Shown here: one piece after another, positions 8,875-17,664 of the stretch | Layout: each line of letters opens with the position of its first letter | How positions within the stretch are numbered: position 1 is the first letter of the stretch | Assembly: GCA_903970145.1 (NCBI GenBank) | Contig: CAJCHO010000133.1 | Location: 1 to 51,096 of the forward strand | Reading direction: 5' to 3' | Length of the DNA: 51,096 bases | From: Mycobacteriaceae bacterium | Lineage (GTDB): Bacteria; Pseudomonadota; Gammaproteobacteria; Burkholderiales; Burkholderiaceae_D | Position numbers and translations under genes: made by a program | Notes under the pieces: generated by a model | The model's input: only the letters and a program-made list of their open reading frames with translations | Database searches by the model: none | What the model was told of the DNA's origin: nothing

Positions 8875-8904
8875 CCGGGTTGGCGCGCCAGCCCGGCATT
8901 TTCC
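8875..8904 (+). terminator. Near-perfect 22-bp palindrome followed by a short T-run
   Basis: The 22 bases at 8875-8896 (CCGGGTTGGC followed by GCGCCAGCCCGG) pair along their whole length with a single G-T wobble, and are followed by CATTTTCC. The structure could act as a weak intrinsic terminator or attenuator between smg and the topoisomerase gene, or as a protein-binding palindrome. It overlaps the in-frame TTG at 8880, which supports the GTG at 8940 as the true topoisomerase start. The T-run is short, so the terminator label is tentative. Confidence 0.35.
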
Positions 8905-8939
8905 CGTCAGCGACAACCCTCGGTCCCAAGCGATATAAC

Positions 8940-11633
8940 GTGAAGTCACTGATCATTGCCGAAAAGCCCTCGGTCGCGACCGACATCGCGCGCGCCCTGG
9001 GTGGTTTCACGCGCCACGACGATTATTTCGAATCGGACCAGTATGTCCTGTCTTCGGCCGTCGGCCACCTGGTCGAGATCGCCGCGCCCGAACAATACGA
9101 AGTCAAACGCGGCAAGTGGAGCTTTGCCAACCTGCCGGTGATTCCGCCGCACTTTGACGTGCACCCGATCGCGAAGTCGGAAGCGCGCCTAAAGCTGCTT
9201 GGCAAGCTCATCAAGCGCAAGGATGTCACCGAACTGATCAACGCCTGTGACGCGGGGCGCGAGGGCGAGCTGATCTTTCGCCTGATCGTGCAGTACGCCA
9301 AGGCCAAACAGCCGGTGCGCCGCCTGTGGCTGCAGTCGATGACGCAGAATTCCATCCTCGAAGGCTTTGCCTCGCTGCGCAGCGACGAACAGATGCTGCC
9401 GCTTGCGGATGCCGCGCGCTGCCGTTCGGAGGCCGACTGGCTCGTTGGCATCAACGGCACGCGCGCCATGACGGCCTTCAACAGCAAGGACGGTGGCTTC
9501 TTCCTGACCACCGTCGGGCGCGTTCAAACACCGACCCTGTCGATCGTGGTCGACCGCGAAGAGAAGATCAAGCACTTCGTGCCGCGCGACTATTGGGAAG
9601 TGCACGTCGACTTCGCCGCCGCCGCCGGTGTTTATCAGGGGCGCTGGTTCGATCCGGCTTTCAAGCGCGACGAGACCGACCCCGAGCGGCGCGAGACGCG
9701 CCTGTGGAGCAAAGCCGCGGCCGAGTCCGTGGTCGTCGCCTGTCGCGACAAACGGGGTGTGGTGCGCGAAGAATCCAAACCCTCGAGTTCGATCGCCCCG
9801 GCGCTGTTTGACCTGACGAGCCTGCAGCGCGATGCCAACGGCCGCTTTGGCTTCTCGGCCAAGAACACACTGTCGATCGCCCAGTCGCTCTACGAGCGCC
9901 ACAAGGTGCTGACCTATCCGCGGACTGATTCGCGCCACCTGCCCGAGGACTACCTGGCGACCGTCAAGCAGACAGTGGCGATTCTGGGCAAGGAGGGCGG
10001 CTATCGCACGCTCGCCAGCCAGATCAGCAAAAACGGCTGGATCAAGCCCAATAAGCGCATCTTCGATAACAGCAAGATCTCGGATCACTTCGCCATCATT
10101 CCGACCTTGCAGTCACCCAAGAATCTGTCCGAGGCCGAGACCAAGCTCTATGACCTCGTGGTCAAGCGTTTTCTGGCGGTCTTCTTTCCTGCTGCCGAGT
10201 ATCTGGTGACTACGCGCATCACCGAAGTCAGCGGCCATCAATTCAAGACCGAGGGCAAGGTTCTGATCAACCCGGGCTGGCTGCAGGTCTACGGCAAGCA
10301 GGCAGTCGACGACGACGCAACGCTGGTGCCGGTTACCGCGGGTGAGAAGCCCCTGGCCGACAAAGTCGAATCGATCGATCTGTCGACCAAGCCGCCGGCG
10401 CGCTACAACGAAGCAACCCTGCTTTCGGCCATGGAAGGCGCGGGCAAGTTCGTCGAGGACGACGAACTGCGCGAGGCGATGGCCGGGCGCGGTCTGGGTA
10501 CTCCGGCTACCCGCGCGGCGATCATTGAAGGCCTGCTCTTCGAAAAATACCTGGTTCGCGAAGGCCGCGAACTGATTCCTACCGCCAAGGCGTCGCAACT
10601 GATGACGCTACTGCGTGGGCTTGACGTCGCCGAACTGACGGCCCCCGAACTTACCGGGGAGTGGGAGTACAAACTCGCGCAGATGGAGCGCGGCGGGATC
10701 TCGCGCGATGAATTCATGCGCGAGATCGCCCAGATCACGCAACGCATCGTCAAGCACGCCAAGGAATATGACAACGACACGATCCCGGGTGACTATGCGA
10801 CGCTGGTCACCCCGTGTCCGCACTGCGGCGGCGTGATCAAAGAAAATTACCGGCGCTTTGCCTGCGAGCGCTGCGAATTCTCGATTACCAAGATTCCCGG
10901 TGGACGCCAGTTCGAGATCAATGAGGTCGAGCAGCTCATCAGCACTCGCGAGATCGGCCCACTACAGGGATTTCGCAGCAAGATGGGGCGACCCTTCGCG
11001 GCGATCCTGAAAATCGTGCCCGACAAGGAAACCGATAACTTCAAGCTCGAATTCGACTTTGGCCAGCAGCGCGACGATGGCACCGATGGCGTGCCGCCCG
11101 ACTTTACGGGGCAGCAGATGCTGGGAGCCTGTCCGAAATGCTCCGGCGCTGTCTACGAGTTCGGGATGGGCTATGTCTGCGAAAACTCGGTTGCCAATCC
11201 GCGTACCTGCGACTTTCGCGCCAGCAAGATCATCCTCCAGCAGGAGCTCTCGCGCGAACAGATGCAAAAGCTGCTCGCTGACGGGCGCACGGATCTACTC
11301 ACCGGTTTCAAGTCCTCGCGCACCGGTCGCAACTTCAAGGCCTTCCTTGTCAAAGCCGCCGACGGCAAGATCGGCTTCGAGTTCGAAGCGCGCAAGACAC
11401 CCGCAAAAACAGCCAAATCGTCTGGCCAGCCCGCAGCCGAACAATCCGCTGCCGGCGAGGGCGCCGCCCCGCCGGCCGGAAAGCGTGCCAGCAAGACAGT
11501 CGCGGCCGTGAAAGCGCCAGCCGTCAAAAAGGCCGCCGCCAAGAAGGTGGCAGCGCGCAAGGTGGCAGCCAAGAAGGTGCCCGCAAAAAAGGCGCCGGCT
11601 GCGCGCAAGACCAGCTCACGCAAGGTCGCCTAA
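8940..11633 (+). CDS. topB: DNA topoisomerase III-like type IA topoisomerase with lysine-rich tail
   Basis: An enzyme of about 897 residues that passes single DNA strands through a transient break. The GTG start at 8940 gives VKSLIIAEKPSVA, the TopB-type N-terminus (Toprim domain, with the acidic cluster CDAGREGE near 103-110). The active-site tyrosine is in LTYPRTDSRHLP (Y326), and RGLGTPATRA lies near 517. Two zinc-binding regions follow: C626/C629/C642/C645 (CPHCGG...CERC) and C731/C734/C747/C757 (CPKCSG...C...C). The last roughly 75 residues are low-complexity, ending in alternating KKA/RKVA repeats like histone H1, probably a non-specific DNA-binding tail. Its position after smg is usual for betaproteobacteria, where this gene is often called topA although the sequence is of the TopB type. 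Confidence 0.93.
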   Translation: MKSLIIAEKPSVATDIARALGGFTRHDDYFESDQYVLSSAVGHLVEIAAPEQYEVKRGKWSFANLPVIPPHFDVHPIAKSEARLKLLGKLIKRKDVTELINACDAGREGELIFRLIVQYAKAKQPVRRLWLQSMTQNSILEGFASLRSDEQMLPLADAARCRSEADWLVGINGTRAMTAFNSKDGGFFLTTVGRVQTPTLSIVVDREEKIKHFVPRDYWEVHVDFAAAAGVYQGRWFDPAFKRDETDPERRETRLWSKAAAESVVVACRDKRGVVREESKPSSSIAPALFDLTSLQRDANGRFGFSAKNTLSIAQSLYERHKVLTYPRTDSRHLPEDYLATVKQTVAILGKEGGYRTLASQISKNGWIKPNKRIFDNSKISDHFAIIPTLQSPKNLSEAETKLYDLVVKRFLAVFFPAAEYLVTTRITEVSGHQFKTEGKVLINPGWLQVYGKQAVDDDATLVPVTAGEKPLADKVESIDLSTKPPARYNEATLLSAMEGAGKFVEDDELREAMAGRGLGTPATRAAIIEGLLFEKYLVREGRELIPTAKASQLMTLLRGLDVAELTAPELTGEWEYKLAQMERGGISRDEFMREIAQITQRIVKHAKEYDNDTIPGDYATLVTPCPHCGGVIKENYRRFACERCEFSITKIPGGRQFEINEVEQLISTREIGPLQGFRSKMGRPFAAILKIVPDKETDNFKLEFDFGQQRDDGTDGVPPDFTGQQMLGACPKCSGAVYEFGMGYVCENSVANPRTCDFRASKIILQQELSREQMQKLLADGRTDLLTGFKSSRTGRNFKAFLVKAADGKIGFEFEARKTPAKTAKSSGQPAAEQSAAGEGAAPPAGKRASKTVAAVKAPAVKKAAAKKVAARKVAAKKVPAKKAPAARKTSSRKVA

Positions 11634-11776
11634 GGGCCAGGTGCACAGGGTGCGCGCCCATCGCGCTGGCTAGGTATTTACGAGAATTGCGCGGCGCAGG
11701 GCTGCCCTGCAAGCTTCGCATCGACCACGACGGGGACGCGCCGCCATTGGCACGACCCGATCGCCTGGCACCCACT

Positions 11777-11792
11777 CGGCAGGTTCCTGCCG
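11777..11792. repeat. 16-bp palindrome upstream of the first Liv operon
   Basis: CGGCAGG-TT-CCTGCCG is a 7-bp perfect inverted repeat with a two-base centre, 25 bases before the binding-protein start at 11818. It could be an operator or a leader hairpin close to the ribosome-binding site. Another hairpin without a T-tract, GCAGGG-CTG-CCCTGC, occurs at 11696-11710 in the same 184-bp gap. No convincing promoter hexamers were found. Confidence 0.4.
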
Positions 11793-11817
11793 GTCACCTG
11801 CAGCAACGGAGGACAGC

Positions 11818-13014
11818 ATGAATCTCACCAGAATCGCTCGCGTGGCAGCGACCCTCGTTTGCGGCGCCTTTATGGCCGGCTCGGCGCTGGCACAAAGTGC
11901 TGACGAGATCCGCATCGCCCACGTCTATTGCAAGACTGGTGCCCTCGAGGCCTACGGCAAGCAGACCCAGACCGGTCTGTTGCTCGGCCTGGACTACGCC
12001 ACCAACGGCACGATGATGATCGGTAACAAGAAGCTGGTCGTGATTGAGAAGGACGACCAGTGCAAACCCGATATCGGCAAGTCGCTACTGGCCAGCGCCT
12101 TCTCGGATGACAAGGCCGATATCGCGGTTGGCTCCTCGTCTTCGGGAGTGACCCTGGCGATGCTGCCGGTCGCCGAGGAATACAAGAAAATACTCGTCGT
12201 CGAACCGGCCGTAGCCGACTCGATTACCGGCGAGAAATGGAACCGCTACATTTTCCGTACCGGACGCAATTCGTCACAGGACGCAATCGCCAATGCGGTG
12301 GCACTGGACAAACCCGGCACCGTTATTGCCACCCTCGCCCAGGACTATGCCTTCGGTCGCGACGGCGTGAAGGCCTTTCGCGGCGCGCTCAAGCACGCCA
12401 AGATCGTTCACGAGGAATATCTGCCTACTGCCACCACCGACTTTACGGCCGGTGCACAGCGCCTGATCGACTCTCTGAAGGATCAACCTGGTCGCAAGAT
12501 CATCTTCATCATCTGGGCCGGTGGCGGCAATCCGTTCAAGATCGCCGACCTGGATCTGAAGCGTTACGGCATCGAGATTGCCACCGGTGGCAACATCCTC
12601 GAGGCAATGAAGGCCTACAAGGCCTTCCCGGGCATGGAAGGGGCGCTTTACTACTATTTCGCGATTCCCAAGAACGATGTCAATACCTGGCTCGTCAGCG
12701 AACACTACAAGCGCTTTAAGACCCCGCCTGACTTCTTTACGGCGGGCGGCATGTCCGCGGCGATTGCGATCGTGGATGCCCTGAAAAAGACCAATGGCAG
12801 CGCCAACACCGAAAAGCTGATCGCTACCATGGAGGGCATGTCTTTCGAGACCCCCAAGGGCAAGATGACCTTCCGCAAGGAAGACCATCAGGCGATGCAG
12901 TCGATGTATCACTTCCGCATCAAGGTCGACCCCGCATTCGATTGGGGCGTGCCTGAACTCGTCCACGAAATCACGCCGGCTGAGATGGATGTGCCGATCC
13001 AGAACAAACGCTAG
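11818..13014 (+). CDS. Branched-chain amino acid-type ABC transporter substrate-binding protein
   Basis: A 398-residue periplasmic binding protein of the Leu/Ile/Val-binding family (type I fold). The signal peptide covers about residues 1-25 (TRIARVAATLVCGAFMAGSALA), and the mature part begins with the family pattern EIRIAHVYCKTGALEAYGKQ. A strong ribosome-binding site (ACGGAGGACAGC) precedes the ATG. It heads a five-gene plus-strand operon with two ATPases and two permeases, so it delivers the solute to that transporter. The family also binds many non-amino-acid ligands (aromatic acids, amides, urea), and the usual STGPLA-like segment is altered to CKTGALEA, so the real substrate is open. 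Confidence 0.9.
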   Translation: MNLTRIARVAATLVCGAFMAGSALAQSADEIRIAHVYCKTGALEAYGKQTQTGLLLGLDYATNGTMMIGNKKLVVIEKDDQCKPDIGKSLLASAFSDDKADIAVGSSSSGVTLAMLPVAEEYKKILVVEPAVADSITGEKWNRYIFRTGRNSSQDAIANAVALDKPGTVIATLAQDYAFGRDGVKAFRGALKHAKIVHEEYLPTATTDFTAGAQRLIDSLKDQPGRKIIFIIWAGGGNPFKIADLDLKRYGIEIATGGNILEAMKAYKAFPGMEGALYYYFAIPKNDVNTWLVSEHYKRFKTPPDFFTAGGMSAAIAIVDALKKTNGSANTEKLIATMEGMSFETPKGKMTFRKEDHQAMQSMYHFRIKVDPAFDWGVPELVHEITPAEMDVPIQNKR

Positions 13015-13045
13015 GCGCGCGCCTTGCGCCACGGCCGGATAACGA

Positions 13046-13813
13046 TTGAGTTCCTCGCTCGAAACGCGCGACCTGACGGTGCGCTTTGGCGGCCACGTCG
13101 CCGTCAACGCCGTCAGCTGCGCCTTCCATGCGGGTAGTCTGACCTCGATAGTCGGCCCCAACGGGGCCGGCAAGACCACGCTCTTCAATCTCATCTCGGG
13201 GCAGCTGCGCGCGACGGCCGGCGAGGTCCTGCTGCATGGCGAAGACATAACGCAGGAGAGCGCGCCGCGGCGCAGCCTGCGCGGCATCGGGCGCGCTTTC
13301 CAGCTGACCAACCTGTTTCCCCACCTGACTGTGCTCGAAAACGTGCGCCTGGCGGTACAGGCGCGAGCGCGCGTCGGACTCAATATGTGGAGTACCTGGG
13401 GCAGCCACCGGGAACTGATCGGACGCGCCGAAGAGGTTCTCGAAACCGTGGCGCTTGCGGCGCGCGCCAGCGTGATCGCCAGCGCCCTGCCGCATGGAGA
13501 CCAGCGCAAGCTCGAAGTCGCCGTGCTGATGGCGCTCGAACCGGACGTTTTCATGTTCGATGAACCGACCGCCGGCATGAGCATTGACGAGGTGCCGGTA
13601 ATCCTCGATCTGATCCGCGCCCTCAAGGCGCGGCGCGACAAGACCATCCTGCTCGTCGAGCACAAGATGGATATCGTGCGCGAACTCTCGGACCGGATCA
13701 TCGTGCTGCATAACGGCACCCTGGTGACCGACGGCGAACCGGCCGCGGTGATTGCCTCGCCAATCGTGCAGCAGGCCTATCTGGGCGTCGAAATGCCCGC
13801 GAGCGAGCATTGA
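13046..13813 (+). CDS. Liv-type ABC transporter ATP-binding protein (LivG-like)
   Basis: A 255-residue ATPase subunit. The Walker A motif is GPNGAGKT (about 38-45), the signature is LPHGDQRKLE and Walker B is VFMFDEP, followed by LLVEHKMD (the switch His). The LPxGDQR form of the signature and the size match LivG rather than LivF. Translation starts at a TTG (13046), 31 bp after the binding-protein stop; no ATG is available near the conserved N-terminus LETRDLTVRFGG. The stop overlaps the start of the next ATPase by one base (TGATG), so the two ATPases are coupled and probably form a heterodimer at the inner membrane. Confidence 0.9.
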   Translation: MSSSLETRDLTVRFGGHVAVNAVSCAFHAGSLTSIVGPNGAGKTTLFNLISGQLRATAGEVLLHGEDITQESAPRRSLRGIGRAFQLTNLFPHLTVLENVRLAVQARARVGLNMWSTWGSHRELIGRAEEVLETVALAARASVIASALPHGDQRKLEVAVLMALEPDVFMFDEPTAGMSIDEVPVILDLIRALKARRDKTILLVEHKMDIVRELSDRIIVLHNGTLVTDGEPAAVIASPIVQQAYLGVEMPASEH

Positions 13814-14547
13814 TGGACGCTCTCTTGCGCCTTCAGGCGGTGCACACGCATATCGGTGCGTATCACATCCTGCATGGCGTCGACCTCGATGTGCCGCGCG
13901 GCCAGTTGACCATGCTGCTCGGACGCAATGGCGCGGGCAAAACCACCACCCTGCGCTCGATCATGGGCCTCTGGAGGGTCTCGTCGGGGCGCGTTTTGTT
14001 CGATGGGCAGGATATTGGCGCGGCCAGCACGCCCGACATCGCGCGCCGCGGTATCGCCTACGTGCCCGAAACAATGGGCATTTTCTCGGATCTTACGGTC
14101 GCCGAGAACATGACTCTGGCCGCTCGCGCAGCGCACAGTCAGGCCGACCTCGACGCTGAGCGTCTGGAGTGGATATTTGCGCTCTTCCCGGCGCTGCGAA
14201 AGTTCTGGCTGCATCCGGCGGGCCTGCTTTCGGGTGGTCAAAAGCAGATGCTGGCAGTCGCGCGCGCCGTCGTCGAGCCGCGCGCGCTGTTGCTCGTCGA
14301 TGAGCCTACCAAGGGGCTCGCCCCGGCGATCATCCAGAACCTCATCAGCGCGTTCCGCGAACTCAAGGGAACTGCCACGACGATATTGCTGGTCGAGCAG
14401 AATTTCAATTTCGCGCGCCAGCTTGGCGATCAGGTGGCAGTCATGGATAACGGCAAGATCGTGCATCGCGGCGCGATGGCCGAACTGGCCGAAGACACCG
14501 AGCTGCAACAGCGCCTGTTGGGCCTGTCGCTCTCGGCACACCAATGA
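13813..14547 (+). CDS. Liv-type ABC transporter ATP-binding protein (LivF-like)
   Basis: A 244-residue ATPase, the second nucleotide-binding subunit of this importer. It shows Walker A GRNGAGKTT, the signature LLSGGQKQMLAVARA and Walker B ALLLVDEPTKGLAP; the GLAP after Walker B is typical of LivF. The ATG at 13813 overlaps the preceding TGA by one base; the TTG codon at 13810 is a less likely start. Its own stop overlaps the next start as ATGA. Confidence 0.9.
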   Translation: MDALLRLQAVHTHIGAYHILHGVDLDVPRGQLTMLLGRNGAGKTTTLRSIMGLWRVSSGRVLFDGQDIGAASTPDIARRGIAYVPETMGIFSDLTVAENMTLAARAAHSQADLDAERLEWIFALFPALRKFWLHPAGLLSGGQKQMLAVARAVVEPRALLLVDEPTKGLAPAIIQNLISAFRELKGTATTILLVEQNFNFARQLGDQVAVMDNGKIVHRGAMAELAEDTELQQRLLGLSLSAHQ

Positions 14548-15566
14548 ACGCACCCATGGAAAAGCCAGAAGCAGGCGCGGCGCTGGCGCGCGCGCCGCAC
14601 GACCTCGTGCCTCTGGCGCTGGTGCCGATCCTCGCCGTAGCGGCGTTACCGTTTGTCGGATCCACTTCGACCTGGTTGACGCTGACTGTGGCGGGCCTGG
14701 CGATGGGCATGATCATCTTCATCACGGCCTCGGGTCTCACCCTGGTATTTGGTCTGATGGACGTGCTCAATTTCGGTCACGGGGTTTTCATCACGGCCGG
14801 CGCTTACCTCGGCGCTGCGGCGCTTGGCCACCTGGCCGCCGGTGGCGGCTCCGGTAATCTCTGGACCGACCTTGCGACGGTGCTGGCGGTGGTGGTGTTC
14901 GCCATGGTGTGCACGGCCGCACTCGGGCTGGTTTTCGAGCGACTCTTGATCCGTCCGGTTTATGGTGCGCACTTAAAACAGATCCTAGTGACCATGGGCG
15001 GCATGATCATCGGCGAGGAGCTTATCAAGGTGGTCTGGGGCCCGGATATGGTCACGGTGCTGCCGCTTGAGTCTTTGCGCGGTTCGATCCTGATCGGTGA
15101 TTCGGCGATCGAAAAATTCCGCATCCTGTCTGTAATCGTTGGTCTGGTGGTATTTGCGACCATGGTTTTCATCCTGAACCGTACCAAGATCGGCCTGCTG
15201 ATTCGTGCTGGGGTGCAGGATCGCGAGATGGTGGAGGCTCTCGGCTACCGAATTCGCCGCCTGTTCGTGGCGGTCTTCGCCGCGGGTGCAGCGCTCGCCG
15301 GGCTCGGTGGAGCGCTGTGGGGCATGTACCAGCAGAATTTCACGGCGACCGTGGGCGCCCAGCTCAATGTGCTGATCTTCATCGTGATCATCATCGGCGG
15401 CCTGGGCTCGACGACTGGTTCGTTTCTTGGCGCGCTGCTGGTCGGGCTCCTGGCCAACTACACCGGCTTTCTCGCGCCCAAGGTCGCCCTGTTCTCCAAT
15501 ATCCTTTTGATGGTGCTGCTGCTGCTCTGGCGCCCGAGCGGCCTGTATCCGGTGGCCAAGCGATGA
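14544..15566 (+). CDS. Liv-type ABC transporter permease (LivH-like)
   Basis: A 340-residue inner-membrane permease with about eight to nine hydrophobic segments. The motifs GLTLVFGLMDVLNFGHGVFITAG (given here in parts: LVFGLMDVLNFGHG) and GLGSTTGSFLGALLVG are typical of LivH. A short charged N-terminus (residues 1-22) precedes the first helix. It is linked by ATGA overlaps to the LivF-like gene before it and to the LivM-like gene after it. With LivM it forms the transmembrane channel; the substrate is set by the binding protein. Confidence 0.9.
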   Translation: MNAPMEKPEAGAALARAPHDLVPLALVPILAVAALPFVGSTSTWLTLTVAGLAMGMIIFITASGLTLVFGLMDVLNFGHGVFITAGAYLGAAALGHLAAGGGSGNLWTDLATVLAVVVFAMVCTAALGLVFERLLIRPVYGAHLKQILVTMGGMIIGEELIKVVWGPDMVTVLPLESLRGSILIGDSAIEKFRILSVIVGLVVFATMVFILNRTKIGLLIRAGVQDREMVEALGYRIRRLFVAVFAAGAALAGLGGALWGMYQQNFTATVGAQLNVLIFIVIIIGGLGSTTGSFLGALLVGLLANYTGFLAPKVALFSNILLMVLLLLWRPSGLYPVAKR

Positions 15567-16642
15567 TCGCGCGAATTTTCTCCGGTGACCGTCCGGGCAG
15601 CCGCCTGTTGCTTGCGCTGCTGCTGGTAATCGTCATCAGCCTGGCCTGCGCGCCCTTTCTGTTCCATGGCGCCAAGGCTCTCAATGTCGCGGCCAAGATC
15701 TGCATCTTCATCGTGCTGGTGGCAAGCTTTGATCTGCTGCTCGGCTACACCGGCATCGTGTCGTTTGCCCACACGATGTTCTTTGGCATCGGTGCCTACG
15801 GGGTTGCGATCTCGCTGACCCAGTCACCAGGCGACTGGATGGCGCTTGCACTGGGCGTCGCCGCTGCTCTGGCCATATCGATTCTCCTGTCGCTGGCGAT
15901 TGGTCTGTTCTCGCTACGGGTTCGCGCACTCTTTTACGCGATGATCACCCTCGCGGTAGCCCAGGCGTTTCAGACGCTGGCGTCCCAGCTCTCGGACTGG
16001 ACCGGTGGCGAAGACGGGCTCAACTTCAAGGTCCCGGCCCTGCTGTCCCCGGGCACCTCGTTTGCCGAGGATCCCTTTCTGGGGGTATCGCTGGACGGCA
16101 AGCTCTTGTCCTATTACCTGGTATTTGCAAGCGCCTGCGTGCTGTTTCTGATGATGCTGCGCATCGTCAACTCACCCTTTGGCCGCGTGCTGCAGGCCAT
16201 CCGCGAGAATGACTTTCGTGCCGAGGCCCTCGGCTACCGCACGGTGGTCTATCGAACTCTCTCGAACGTAGTTTCGGCGGCCTTCGCGACACTGGCCGGC
16301 GTGTTGCTGGCGCTCTGGTTGCGCTACAACGGCCCCGACACCTCCCTGTCATTCGAGATCATGGTAGACATCCTCTTGATGGTCGTCATCGGTGGCATGG
16401 GGACGCTATATGGCGCCGTGATCGGCGTGAGCCTGTTTATCCTCGCGCAGTCCTATCTGCAGGATCTCATGCGCGTACTGTCGAGCCACGCCCTGGACGT
16501 GCCCCTTGCAGGGGGGCTCCTGGCCGCGCTGTTCTCACCCGACCGCTGGCTACTGTGGCTGGGGGTGCTGTTTGTGCTGTCGGTCTACTACTTCCCCGCC
16601 GGCGTCGTGGGCCGGCTGCGTGCCAGACGCGCGTCGCGCTAG
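15563..16642 (+). CDS. Liv-type ABC transporter permease (LivM-like)
   Basis: A 359-residue inner-membrane permease. The ATG at 15563 overlaps the LivH stop (ATGA), which fixes the start; the reading frame is open further upstream but only within livH. Family signatures are DLLLGYTGIVSFAHTMFFGIGAYG and the EAA-like loop RVLQAIRENDFRAEALGYR, plus VIGGMGTLYGAVIG near the C-terminus. It is the last gene of the transporter operon. Its TAG stop lies in the palindrome GCTAGC and shares four bases with the stop of the convergent aldo-keto reductase gene, leaving no room for a terminator between them. Confidence 0.9.
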   Translation: MIARIFSGDRPGSRLLLALLLVIVISLACAPFLFHGAKALNVAAKICIFIVLVASFDLLLGYTGIVSFAHTMFFGIGAYGVAISLTQSPGDWMALALGVAAALAISILLSLAIGLFSLRVRALFYAMITLAVAQAFQTLASQLSDWTGGEDGLNFKVPALLSPGTSFAEDPFLGVSLDGKLLSYYLVFASACVLFLMMLRIVNSPFGRVLQAIRENDFRAEALGYRTVVYRTLSNVVSAAFATLAGVLLALWLRYNGPDTSLSFEIMVDILLMVVIGGMGTLYGAVIGVSLFILAQSYLQDLMRVLSSHALDVPLAGGLLAALFSPDRWLLWLGVLFVLSVYYFPAGVVGRLRARRASR

Positions 16643-17664
16643 CTGTGTCCGAGCACAGGGTGTGGGCGATAGGGAGCCTCGAGCCGCTTTAAATCCGCCT
16701 CGGACAACTCAAGGGTACAGGCAGCAAGTGCTTCTTCCATGTGCTCAAGGCGGGAGGCCCCAACGATCGGTGCGGTGACCCCTCTGGCCAGCAGCCATGC
16801 GTAGGCAATGCGCGCGTTGCTGACCCCGCGCTCGGCAGCCAGTTCGCCGAGCACTTTGACGACCGCGAAGTCGTCGTCTCGGTAATACATGTCCTGGGCA
16901 AACTCGTCGCTACGTGAGCGCGCGGTTGCGCCCGCCTGCTTGTCGTCGCGCGCCCGGTTACCTGCCAGAAAGCCGCGCGCCAGCGGGCTCCATGGGATCA
17001 GTGCCACACCGCTATCGCGACACAGGGGAATCATCTCGCGCTCCTCCTCGCGATAGACGAGGTTGTAATGATTCTGCATCGAAACAAAACTGGTCAGCCC
17101 GTTGCTCCGTGCAAACTCCTGGGCGCGCGCGAACTGCCAGGCCCACATGGAACTCGCGCCGATATAGCGCGCCTTGCCCGCCGCGACCACATCGTGCAGC
17201 GCCTGCATCGTCTCCTCGATCGGCGTGTGATAGTCCCAGCGATGAATCTGGTAGAGGTCGACGTAATCAAGGCCCAATCGCTGCAGGCTGGCGTCGATGG
17301 CCGCGAGGATATGCTTGCGCGAGAGCCCCTGCTGGTTCGGGCGCAGGGCTGACTTGGGTGCGCTGCCCGGGCTCAGGCCGATGTCGTCGAATACCGGAAA
17401 AAAGACCTTGGTCGCGACGACCGTGTCTTCGCGCCGGGTGAATTCGCGCAAGAGCTTGCCGGTGACGATTTCGGAGACGCCGTTCGAGTACATGTCAGCG
17501 GTGTCGAAGAAATTGATACCTGCTTCAACGGCTTTGCGCACGATCGGCCTGCTCGCCGCTTCGTCGAGTACCCAGGGACGCCATTGCGGCGAGCCGTAGG
17601 TCATCATGCCAAGGCAGATAGGCGAGACTTGCACGCCGCTGCGACCCAGTTTCACGTATTTCAT
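16639..17664 (-). CDS. Aldo/keto reductase
   Basis: A 341-residue NAD(P)H-dependent oxidoreductase of the aldo-keto reductase superfamily, of the length and motif pattern of the YajO/YghZ-type enzymes. The catalytic set is visible: Asp and Tyr in [11 protein letters not shown], Lys in ATKVFFPV, His in [11 protein letters not shown]. The C-terminal cofactor pocket shows [15 protein letters not shown] and [12 protein letters not shown]. The start [19 protein letters not shown] is conserved, and the ATG at 17664 overlaps the LysR stop (ATGA). Its carbonyl substrate cannot be told from sequence. It is probably expressed together with, and perhaps controlled by, the regulator encoded just upstream. 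Confidence 0.92.
   Translation of the reverse strand: MKYVKLGRSGVQVSPICLGMMTYGSPQWRPWVLDEAASRPIVRKAVEAGINFFDTADMYSNGVSEIVTGKLLREFTRREDTVVATKVFFPVFDDIGLSPGSAPKSALRPNQQGLSRKHILAAIDASLQRLGLDYVDLYQIHRWDYHTPIEETMQALHDVVAAGKARYIGASSMWAWQFARAQEFARSNGLTSFVSMQNHYNLVYREEEREMIPLCRDSGVALIPWSPLARGFLAGNRARDDKQAGATARSRSDEFAQDMYYRDDDFAVVKVLGELAAERGVSNARIAYAWLLARGVTAPIVGASRLEHMEEALAACTLELSEADLKRLEAPYRPHPVLGHS

Noticed and set aside
9189..10088. 299-codon open frame opposite the topoisomerase gene
   Set aside because: It falls inside the conserved topoisomerase core and has no ribosome-binding site or recognisable domain.
11515..11630. Short repeats at the 3' end of the topoisomerase gene taken as a repeat array
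   Set aside because: They are in-frame codons for the KKA/RKVA tail with irregular units and no spacers, so not CRISPR.
11748..11764. TGGCACG resembling a -24 sigma-54 element before the first Liv operon
   Set aside because: The GC needed at 12 bases from the GG (position 11761-11762) is TC; the nearest GC is two bases off, so the spacing is wrong.
12274..13719. Long open frame (481 codons) on the minus strand opposite the first Liv binding protein and ATPase
   Set aside because: It lies wholly opposite two clear genes, reads as low-information Arg/Ser-rich sequence, and is expected in GC-rich DNA where antisense stop codons are rare.
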